Below, in pieces: positions 26,385-37,600 of a stretch of 64,000 nucleotides of DNA. Numbering within the stretch: position 1 is the first letter of the stretch; every line of letters starts with the position of its first letter. Origin of the DNA: Liolophura sinensis (Eukaryota; Mollusca; Polyplacophora; Chitonida; Chitonidae); NCBI RefSeq assembly GCF_032854445.1, contig NC_088301.1, forward strand, positions 18,655,808 to 18,719,807. The letters are read 5' to 3'. The notes beneath the pieces are model-generated. The model did not search any database. It was given only the letters and a program-made list of their open reading frames with translations, and had not been told where the DNA came from. The translations under genes and the position numbers were made by a program.

Positions 26385-26757
26385 AGAAAAGGTGACCACT
26401 TCGGTGACCAACGGTTATGGCATCTGCTTCGAAGTCGGGTGACCTGGATCTGACCTGGGTTGGGTTATACCAAACATTTTAAAAGTGGTACCTGTTGCTT
26501 CCTCACTTGGCTCTCATCACTGAGAGGTTAGAGCAAGGAAACGTGACTGGTCGGCCAGGTGTCATTATGATGTGACTGGGTGGGGTGTCATGTCTGGTGT
26601 CTTCGGCATGATGCTTTGGTGCCGGCAGCACTTCGGCAGGATGAGCTTGCCCTGTGACAAGAAGACACAGTATCTGTACAAACACCTAATGACTCCTCAT
26701 CATCGTATGACTGATAAATTGTTAAGTATGAAAATTAAACCCCAAGCATTCATTCAT
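26385..26757 (+). repeat. SINE-3, near full-length
   Basis: A tRNA-like head (TGACCAACGGTTATGGCATC, TCGGGTGACCTGG) precedes the body shared with 15790-15994 (GTGTCTTCGGCATGATGCTT, CACCTAATGAC). The tail is TTAAACCCCAAGCATTCATT. Confidence 0.65.
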
Positions 26758-26759
26758 TG

Positions 26760-28270
26760 ATCATACTACACATATTGTTTTGGATGTTGTTAGTGGGGGA
26801 AGCGGGTATTGGAAGACATTAAAACTTTACACAAGATGATATTCTTGGGGGAAATATAGAGATTCATTTAGTAGATATTGCAGGGGAAATGATGAAGGAT
26901 AATTATGTTTTTGAAAAGGGTACTCAAAATTATTATAAAAAAAAATAAAAACAATATATTTTTATTGGAAGCCGTAAGTCACTTTTCTGAAATGACATAC
27001 ATATCCCTGGGGATGTGTTACACAGGAGCTAGAGATCATCCATGGAATGCAGGCTATTTTTAAATGTGAGATATTTAATGTAGGCTACCAGGACGATAAC
27101 GATAGGTATTGATGCAATTTATGCAGGAAGATAAAGTAATTTTACCTTTATATCTTTCAACATGAATAAATATTTTTGTGGGAAACTACCGCAATTTTAC
27201 TAGAACTAAAAAAAAAGTTTTGTATATACTGTATGTGTGTTTCTGGACAAAATAGACGAATAGAAGAAAAGAAAGGAAAAAAAAAGAAAATATGATTGCC
27301 TTTAATCATGTCATTGGCATAATTTTCACAGGTAAGATTGGATCACCTTGGCTTTGTGAGAAAGTATACAGTAGAATAAATGCAAGAACATGCCAATCCT
27401 GAAAGCTGCTGTCCATTTTTAAGGCGGATGTGTCTCCATATAGAGTAATATAATTACATTGGTCATAACATTTTCACGGCTTCCACGTGCCTTTACTTTT
27501 GATATGTTCTGCTCTCTGTTTTCAGGTCCTGAAAGCCTGGCACTTTTATGTCTGTGTAGCACTATTTCAACACTACAGTTAGAAGATCGTGCTGGGAAGG
27601 TCACAAAGCATAACACAGAGGAACATAAGGCTGTGAGGTGGAGATGAGGATGTTCATAGCTACTGAAGGGAAATATCATTGAGGGTAGTGACTGTAGGGT
27701 GTGGGTGAAGGAAGACCTTAAAGCTCACCCATGGACATGTACGTTTAACTTTTAACAATTTTATGTAACTTATTTCCCAGAGAGCAATTTGGGCGGTGGG
27801 TTTCTGCATGTTGGAATAGCTTTTTTAAATAATTACCGGTACATGCATGTGTCCTTACCTCTTACTGTAAATGTCAGGTGTTAATCTACGTCATGGTGAA
27901 AGCAATCCTTGCAAGATTTCTGCTAACAGAATCAGATGTTTAGGCTTATAAATCTGCTGAAGACTGATGCAGTTTGAATGTGCTTTTGAGCCTGAATACT
28001 CGGACTTTCTGCATTCAAAGGTATTATTGTGCTGAGAACATTTTCACTGTATTTTAGGTTTGACTGTGAAGAAAATATTCAGACTGTGATTATGAACTGA
28101 ACTATTGGACTACATGTGCCTTGATTATTAATGATTTTATGAAACACTTAGTCTGAGTAGAATTGAGCTGAACACTGGAAGTAGTCCATGTGTGCATTTT
28201 AGCACTGAACACTTGGACAAGCTGACTACAGTTGTGAACTACTTGTAGTCATTAGCACTAGTACATGTGA
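26760..28270. other. Upstream flank of the arrestin gene, nothing recognised
   Basis: The promoter should lie in or before this stretch, but no TATA box or CpG cluster stands out. Confidence 0.35.
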
Positions 28271-28274
28271 CTAA

Positions 28275-28503
28275 GTACAACTGTGAGCTGAACACTTGGA
28301 CTGTGGAAGTACAACTGTGAGCTGAACACTTGGACTGTGGAAGTACAACTGTGAGCTGAACACTAGGACTGTGGAAGTACAACTGTGAGCTGAACACTTG
28401 GACTGTGGAAGTACAACTGTGAACTGAACACTTGGACTGTGGAAGGACAGCTGTGAGCTGAACACTAGGACTGTTGAAGTACAGCTGTGAGCTGAACAGT
28501 TAA
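28275..28503 (+). repeat. 34-bp minisatellite just upstream of the arrestin start codon, about 6.5 copies
   Basis: The unit contains TACAACTGTGAGCTGAACAC then TTGGACTGTGGAAG. The array ends about 31 bp before the ATG and no splice acceptor lies between, so it probably sits in the 5'UTR. No ATG occurs in the unit on the sense strand. Confidence 0.92.
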
Positions 28504-28534
28504 ACAAGGAGATTACATCAAAAAGCTCAGCAGG

Positions 28535-28652
28535 ATGGGAAAGCTGAACCACTTCTTGATTTTCCTGAACAACCCTCAGGCGGTATATTTCTGTGGACAG
28601 GTGATAGAGGGCTATGTTAGCGTTGACCTCAGGGAGCCCATGAAAATGAGAG
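28535..28652 (+). CDS. ARRDC: Arrestin exon 1 (start codon, residues 1-39 plus one base)
   Basis: It begins MGKLNHFLIFLNNPQAVYFC and ends at the donor AGAG|GTAAGA in phase 1. It encodes the first beta strands of the arrestin N domain (VIEGYVSVDL). No acceptor-like pyrimidine tract precedes the ATG, so this looks like the 3' part of a 5'UTR-containing exon. That UTR would include the 34-bp minisatellite at 28275-28503. Confidence 0.88.
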
Positions 28653-31600
28653 GTAAGAGAAATGCCTGCATGTGTTCCTCCACACAAGTATGCTTAACAG
28701 CAATAAAGGAAAAATAAATATACGTGTACAGCTAACAAGCCATTCCATGTGATTTTCTGTGTAGTAAAATGATTTTAAGCAACAAACCATTCCGATTTGG
28801 CCTTATTGCCCAAGCAAACCGTTCCCGTGTGGCATTTTTGCCCATACAAACTTCCGATCTGGCATTATTGCCTGGACAAATCACTCCCATGTGGCATTTT
28901 TGCCTGGACAAACCATTCTGATCTGTCATTATTGCCCGAACAAACCATACCGATCTGGCATTATTGCCTAGACAAACCATTCCCATCCGTGATTATTGCC
29001 CAGACATAAAAAAATTTCAGTGTGATATTATTGCCCGATAGGAGAGTGATTTTAAGTGACAAGCCATGCGCTGTACAAATGTTGTACCTGTAGATTTGGC
29101 CTAGGTGTGTTCAGTTATCACTAAGCCGGCTCATTTAGTTATTGATGGCAGTATCTGGGTTGTACATGTACATGTATTATTGTTAATGTACAGAGGATTT
29201 GGTTCTCTCTCGATGTCGGTTGTGGAGTCTTAGATGGTTGATGGCCATTCTCACACACGTCAGAAAGTTTGTCAGTTACTTGCCATAGGCTAGTGGTTTA
29301 CCATTGGAAGTTTAGTGTCACATAATACTGATTGCCATCGTTTTATGTGAAACATTCTTGATTATGGCCGTGAACAAGACAATCAAATAAAGAAATGTAG
29401 CACACGTGTACATGTGCATGTAAAGTAGAAATCAGCAGGTGGTTGCCATTACATTCATACATGTTTACAGATTGCCAGTTTGGCATAAAGCCTTAAGGGA
29501 TGCTATACGTACATGTACGTTAAGCCGTGTTGCATGTCATGAGGATTTTGTTCGGCACTGTCTTATTTCTCCGCTGATCCAAACCCCAGGATTTCTCTTA
29601 AGACCTATAATGTAATGAGAGTTTTTTTTTATAATTTTCAAGCTGGGAATTCTATAAGCTCTAAAACAGTTACAGTGTTGATCATCCAATGACAATCATC
29701 TTTAAGTCTGGATTACTTTATGATGGCAAAAGTGTTTATGGACAGCTGCTATTCATTGAAGGTTTGGAAGACAAAACCCAGACTGTTCTTGAGGCATGTC
29801 AAGCTTGGAACAGTACATCAAAGACTATACAAGGACTTATAGGCTGTACTTAGCTGCATAGCTAGCAAATAACAGTTCAAATATAGTCCAGCATGGTTAA
29901 TGAGATTGAAGAATAATGCTTCACTTCTCCCTTTTGTGCATCTCATTAGCTGAGTAAATGCACATGCGGTACTGATCTGCAAAGCAATGTGTCCTGCAAA
30001 GCGATTTCCATCCTAATATTGTCTGTAATTCTATGAACAAAGTAAAGAGACTCAAAGAAGAGACTTCCTCATGCAGTATTTAAGATCAAACAGCTTTTTG
30101 TTCACTTGAGTCACCATAAATTCATGTGTGTGCAGATTGTCGCCATGGTAACCATATGGATTTGTATGAACAATGGAGATAATAAACAGTGGAGAAAGTC
30201 AACCGAATCACATGTACTTGTGCATAAAATGCTTGCGTCCTGCTTCAGATTTTTTATGGACAGATCTCGTTCATCATTCTCCAAGTGAATTAATATCATG
30301 TATCTCATGATGCTGAATTATACTGTGTGACAAACTGTACGTGTACAAGCTTCTTTCCTGAACTTCTTCAATTCAGGTTCAAAGCTACATGTATACAAGT
30401 ACGTGTCTTGTTGTATATACGTGTATGTATACAGGATTGTCCAGGTTTGTGAAAGGTTTTTGTGATGGTTGGACCAAAGTGTGCAAACAAATGAAACACT
30501 TCTAAACTCCACTGGGATATACATGTGTTTTATACATGTACGGTAAATGAGTTGAAATTTTTGCACATTTTGATGATTCTGAAAATACTTCTGATCTTAC
30601 ATGTAGGAAGGCACATTGACTTTGTGGTTTGTCTGGAAGCTAAAGTGATATACCACTGAAAAAGCAATGGTCTAGCACCTAAAGTAATATTTGTATGACA
30701 TTTATTTGCCTGTAAATGCAATTTTGAGCAAAATGTTAGGTCTTTTATGTCACTTTATGTAATGTAATAAGATTATTGACTCTGGTAGCAGACTGACTTG
30801 TCAGATCAGTTCTGTGCACACGTTGGTGACCTAACTTCTGCTGTGATTGTCTTTGGAGATGGGATATTGTGCAGATAGGATGATATAGTAGTGCATTTGT
30901 CTGTGTGTGAGTTAAGACTGATTTGAAAACTGAGACTTGGATCAGCTCTGAGATCGCGCGGCCATGTGCCAAGCTTTGCTTCCGGACTTAAAACTTCCCT
31001 GAATCGTTAAATGTGTAAATTTACGCAATGTCCACATCATAATGTGTCCAGCACAACTGTAATTCAAATGTTAATATTCACGTTGTCGGCCTACATGTTT
31101 ATGTATTTTGCTGCCAGGAGTGTTGTTGGTTTCTTCTGGGTAGAGCAGTTTTCTTCCACCATAATGCTGGCTGCTGTTGTTGAAATAAAATATTCTTGAG
31201 TGCACGTTGAACAATTTAACACCAATCAAATCAATTCATATTTTGCTGCCATTCTGATTGGATTTTTCACAAATGATCATTGCATGATGGCCAAACTATA
31301 CATATATTTGTTCAGAGTACTGGTAGCTAAAATGTTACAGTAACATTTGTACATGCCTTGAGATTTGCTCCAACAGCCACCCATGTTGCACTTGTTACCT
31401 GCTTTTTTATGGGTACATCACAAGAGAGGTGCATGTACATGTACCATTCATGAACATGGAATTCTTAAATCAGCAGTGGGTTTTCACCGAGCTCCTTCAA
31501 CCATAATTCTGGCCGCCGTCGTATAAGTGAAATATTTTGGAGTACAGCATAAAACACCAATCAAATAAATAAATCAGCAGTATTGTAGCCAAATCGTGGT

Positions 31601-34600
31601 GCACTCTCTAAAGATTCAAGCAGCCGTATTACTCTGTGCCCAGTTGTTCAAAATTGTATGAAAATACCAGATTTAACTTGAAGCAAAGTTTTCAATTTTG
31701 TACTTAGCTCAAGAAAGTGACAGTATAATAAATATGAAATAAATCTACCTATTATAATCTACATTGTTGGCCGAGTTTGGCTAAAATGTTAAATACAAAA
31801 TATGACTTAATACCAATATTCGCTAATACACTCTCTACCAACTGGGCCCTGTAATTTAATTTGGGTAAAACCTTTGATATACCTGTTGTTGTGGTTGTAT
31901 TACCTGAACATGTATGTCCACCTGTCTGTCTGTCTGTCTGTCCCCTGGTGACCGTTATGGTATCAGCACTAAATTTATAGAACTACTTCAATTAAGAGTT
32001 TGTATTTATTGTATTTATTTATTGTACATGGTATTTACATGTATACAAAGAATTGCCCAGCATGAAATGAAATCATAAAAGTTAACATTAAGGCCACATG
32101 ATAATCTTGTCTGTTAGTCACACCAAGTCTAAGTCTTGTGGTTCTGAAATGCTTATTGTTCTAGGTCTTAGGTTACTATTCGAAGGAGGGGCTAATGTCC
32201 ACTGGACGGAACAACATACCACAGGCTCCGGGAAGAACAGACGTACAGTGACACGCCATTACTCAGCCAGGGAGAGCTATTTCAGTCAGATCTTGGTGTT
32301 GTATGGAAAAGGTGGGTATACCCTCAGGTCATCTATAACAAGTGAGTGTGTGCTTGGGGTATTACGTCGTACTTAACAATTTTTCAGTCGCATGACAACA
32401 CGGGAGTCCTTAGAATGCATTTACGTGTCATGTGCGTCATGTGTCATGTTGCAGGACAGATTTCCACTGCTCTGCACTGCACTGAAATGACCACTGAAGG
32501 CAAGTAAGCCACTCTGCCCGAGCCGTTATGCTGATATGGGTCAACCAGTCGTTGCACTATCCCTAAGATGCTGAACGCCAAGCAAGGAAGTTACATTTAT
32601 TTTCCTGTCTTATAAATTGAAAGAAAACTAAAGAAATGAAGTTAGGCTAATGAAATGGATAGCTGAAAACTATGCATAAAAATTTTTACTTTCATATATA
32701 TTTTTAGATTTTTTTTTTTATTAATAGAAAATTAAATTCAATGAAATTTTGTTAGTTGGACCAAAATGTTTAATGCTGCCTTTGCTGGCTACCTCTCCAG
32801 TCGTAAATGGGAAGGTTAGCTAGCAGAATGCTGGCCACCGTCATATATTAAAGTGACATATTCTTGAGAACGGCATAAAACACCAATCAGATAACTTACA
32901 CGTAGCTGTCATGCAATTTTATAGTTCATTTGCTGTAACTATTTGTGTGCTCATGCCTGTACACTTTGTATATTATTGATGGAGGTTGATCGGAGATCAC
33001 ACTAATTCCTATCAATCATTTGTTCAGTGATCAACACGCATAAAGCTTGATTGAGATCAGTGTCACTAATTTATCAGGCAGACAGGTCGAAGAACAGGAA
33101 TCCAGGTCAGCACAGCCATTGATTTCTAAGACATTTAACTCTGCTTTTTCTATTGAGTCTGGTAATGTGAGATTGCAGATGTGTTAATAAAAGGTGAGCT
33201 GCTGCAAACAAACAGGTAAAAAAAAAGAACAAAACAGTGATACAGGTGTGTTGTTGAATTGATCTTGTTCACGAACTCAAAGTGGCGTGGAATCATTGAT
33301 TTTCGGCTCGCTGTCTCTCCTTTTGTCCTTGTTCAAGAGAAGCTGTTATTGATTCTCTCCCCTGCCCGTTCACACGAGAATGTGAATGTACGGGTTGTTT
33401 TACAAACAATCTGGACGGTGCCCGTAATTAAGTCACGCGCCCCCTGTGTGCTTTCAGTGGCAAACAAGATAACAGTACAATAAGAATTGATCATGTGATG
33501 GTTTAGAGTAGAGTGTTAATCTCTGTTAATATCTCTAATGTTACGTTGAAAACAAATACTTATAACACAGAATAGTGCTTCGAGACTGAAGAACGCTTCA
33601 GCCATGGCTGTAGCCATGGAAACCATGAAAATATGCGAATTTTTAAAACACGCCATTGATACACTTTGACTATGAAAATTTTGGTTAATAGCTAAACGTC
33701 TGTCAGGTAGACAAATGGAAATTGATAGTAGTGTTAGCATGGTGATGCCGTGAACAATGTAGATGTGCATTCTGTTCTGAACAGATGGGTTCAGATGAGT
33801 GATGAAAGTACAGGTATCTCTGGTGATAAGATAAAGTATTTAAAAGCCTTTGCAATTTGCCTGTACAGGAAGTTCATGAAGACATAATAAAACACTTTTC
33901 TCTCTCGTGAGCCTGTCTGTTATACAGTTTTTCTTATCCTGCATCAGGCCATTAGTCTTTTGTTCATATGGTTTGCGTCAGTGTACTTCACGTGTGGTAC
34001 ACTTCAGTCCTGGGCACACCAATTTCGTCCACCCTTAAAACTGACTGTCATCGTAGAAGTGGAAAATTCTGGAGTGTGGTATTAAGGGACAATCCAATGT
34101 ATACATATGTAGATAAAACCATTTATCACCTTAATGGGACTGTTTACAGTATATAACCTTTTGTCTTCATGTTTTTTGTTTTTTTAGCTCCAGGGGCTGG
34201 TGGGGATAACCCTGTTCACCCTGCTGGCCAGCACATGTACCCCTTCAGGTTACAACTTCCGTACGGTATCCCTTCATCGTTCGAGACAACAGTGGGGCGG
34301 GTGCGATACACCATCAGTGGAGTCATTGATAAACCCTGGAAGTTTGACCACAAAACCAAAGCTGCCTTCACAGTTATCAACCTGCTGGATTTGAACCGAG
34401 AACCCTTGGCTTTGGTCAGTATGTTGTGGTTTTGACTTGTTTGGTGTTCATACGGTGAATGTCCTAATTTGTGCTGAAGCTTTACATTTGTCCTGTTGGA
34501 TATGATCCTACACACCAAGTGAGCCATTAAATGGATACAGAATAGATTCTGATTGGCTGGTGTGAGAGATAAGAGTGTTCAGGTTTATATGCCTAGCCTA

Positions 34601-37600
34601 AGCTGAAGTTCTGGGTAGGGTTCATTTATTCAAGCGTGACCAAGGCACTGGACTTTCAGAAACTGGCAAAGGAAATAACTTAAGTCATAGATGAAATTGT
34701 AGTAGGCAAGTTTGCAAACCACAGGTATCAGGCAGACATTTTCTCCCAGGTCTTCAGAGGTGTTAGCTAAGTAAACTTTTGCGTGAACTAAAGTCCCATG
34801 TGTAAAATATGTTTAGATGAGATGTTCCTCAGCCTGGATGATTCCTGGGTTATCATTCTGACAGATTTTACTCTTGACTTTCAAGCCTTGCCTAGACTAT
34901 AGAGCTAATTTGTATTAATGTAAATTTAGGATGAGGCACACTGTAACCACTGTTAGGATCAAGACACCCTGAGGTGTCGAGTTTAGTGTCCTCTGCATGA
35001 TGTTTTTAACAATGCATTAGGATCTTTATTTTTGTAATTACAAAGCTTGCACATGCCCTCGTCCATAGTCGTGGCATTGATGCAAAATGAGTGTTGAGAG
35101 TGGCACCTGTGGTTGTCCATAGTGGTGGCACTGATGTAAAGCCAGTGTAGAGAGTGGCACCTGCGCTCATCCATAGTGGTGTCACTGATGTAAAGCCGGT
35201 GTTGATGGTGGCACCTGCGCTTATCCATAGTGGTGTCACTGATGTAAAGCCAGTGTTGATGGTGGCACCTGCGCTCATCCATAGTGGTGTCACTGATGTA
35301 AAGCCAGTGTTGATGGTGGCACCTGTGGTCGTCCATAAGTGGTGTCACTGATGTAAAGTTAGTGTTGATGGTGGCACCTGCGCTCGTCCATAGTGGTGTC
35401 ACTGATGTAAAGCCAGTGTTGATGGTGGCACCTGCACTCATCCATAGTGGTTTCACTGATGTAAAGCCAGTGTTGATGGTGGCACCTGCGCTCGTCCATA
35501 GTGGTTTCACTGATGTAAAGCAAGTGTAGAGAGTGGCACATACACTATTAAGAATATGCTTTTAAAAGCAGATGTTTTTTTTGTTCACATGTATAGACAT
35601 GTATATCAGGCACACCAGTTTCCTCCACCCATAAACCTAACTGCTATCATACTTGTATAAGTGATATAAGAATTAAACAGCAGTCAACAAATGAAGTTTT
35701 GCAACTTGCCATTGACAAGTTACCTGTTGTGTTACAGTCAGTGCCCCAGGGGCAAAACTCTAAGACGCTGTGTTGCCTCTGCTGTAAGTCTGGTCCCATT
35801 GAAGCTGTCTGCCGTCTGGAGAGAATGGGCTATGTCCCAGGGGAAGCCATTGTCATCAACGCTGAAATCACCAACGGGTCAAGTCGCAAAATGTCCTGTT
35901 CGTACGCTGAGCTATCGCAGGTAATTCTTTAACATGTACATACCTGTGTATGTAAATGTGCATGCATAATGAACTGTGTTGTTGTGTAAAGGGAGAGACA
36001 CATACTGTGTGTGTGCTCCATCATTCAATGTCTGGGGTTTGGTGCTAGATATCTTTAATACTACTAGGCAGAATTTAATCATATTTGGTTCCAAACTTAG
36101 TTAAAGAGACTTTCATGCCTGTATGATTGACTATTTTACCAATTCTGATTGGCTTGTGTTTGCCTAAATTGCCTTATTCCCCCCCCCCCCCCCCCTTACT
36201 GAGAACTGCTTGACAGAAAGCACTTCAATTCTTTGACCTTTCACATGTGTGAAATGTGTTCTTCAGGCATTTATGGAGACATTATTTTGTGTGGATTGAT
36301 AAAATTATGCTTTTTGTGAAGTCAGAGAATTTTATGGGGGCCTCATAAAATAGTGTGTATTTTTCTTACCAGTTTGTCAGCCTGTCTGTCCTGACAGTGT
36401 TGAATATCAAGCATATTAAAGTGAAATATTCTTGAGTGCCGGTATGCAGCAGTTGGTTTTATCCCAGTATTCATCTTACTTTTCATCATCGTCATTATCA
36501 TTTGGTGTTTGTTCGCAGGCGTTGAACTTTGTTAGCTTGATTAACTGAAGATGATTTTACAAGCACACAAGGACTACAGTTTCTACTGCTTGTACATCTG
36601 ACTGCTCAAGCATAAGTGAAATATTCTTGAGTGCTGGTATGTAGTATTAGTTTCTTTTCCGTATATTTGACCTACTTTCCATCATCGTCATTATCATTTT
36701 GTGTTTGTCCACAGGTCATCTCTTTCCACGCAAGCACAAAGACCAAATCTTCCACTACAGTGATAGCCAGGGTGAACCACAGTGAGATCGCCCCAGGGGG
36801 ATCTGATGTGTGGTCCGGGGACAGGCTCCATATACCACCCATCCCCCCATCCAGGCTGGACGGCTGTAGTATCATAGATATAACCTATATACTGAAGGTG
36901 AATGGACTTAATATTAAGAAATGGGGTGTTCACAAATTGTGTCCGATAATTATTTGTATAATTGTATTTTACGATATTATATGTATATTTTATATTATAT
37001 ATATATATACAGTCATGGAAAAAATTATTAGACCACCCTTGCTTTCTCCCATTTCTTGTTCATTTTAAAACCTTGCACAACTGAAGGAACATTTGTTTGG
37101 GCAAAGAAAGTGATGAAAACAGAAATAGTTCATAAGGGTTTTATTTAAGAGGTGATATCTATCAGTTCTCTATGACTTTCTTGACAATGACCAAAATCAC
37201 TTAAGTTCATACATCTGTAGATGTGGCAACTGTATTCTCAAAAACATTTTGGCATTTCATTTTTTCTCCTGTCTCCTAGTCACGTAGTCACATGACTCTC
37301 AGTCTCACACGGGAGTTAGTACTTGATTGCATGCCCATTGTTTTTGATGACTGCAGCCATGCGCCTTGGCATGCTCTCCACCAGTTTGTTACATTGCCCT
37401 GCGGTCACAGCAGCCCATTCCTGTTGCAAAAATTCGAACAAATTTGCTTTGTTTTTGGGCTTGTGGTTCTCCATTTTGAACTTGATAATATTCCACAGGT
37501 TTTCAATTGGATTCAGATCAGGTGACTGAGTAGGCCAATTCATGGTTCGAATGTTCCGGTTCTCTATCCAGGTTTTAACTGACCTTGCCGTGTGGCAAGG

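Noticed and set aside
28271-28687. 138-codon minus-strand open frame
   Set aside because: It lies over the 34-bp minisatellite and antisense to arrestin exon 1; its repeats are a reading of the array.
34983-35510. 175-codon minus-strand repetitive frame
   Set aside because: By-product of the 54-bp array, whose length is a multiple of three; it is intronic and antisense.
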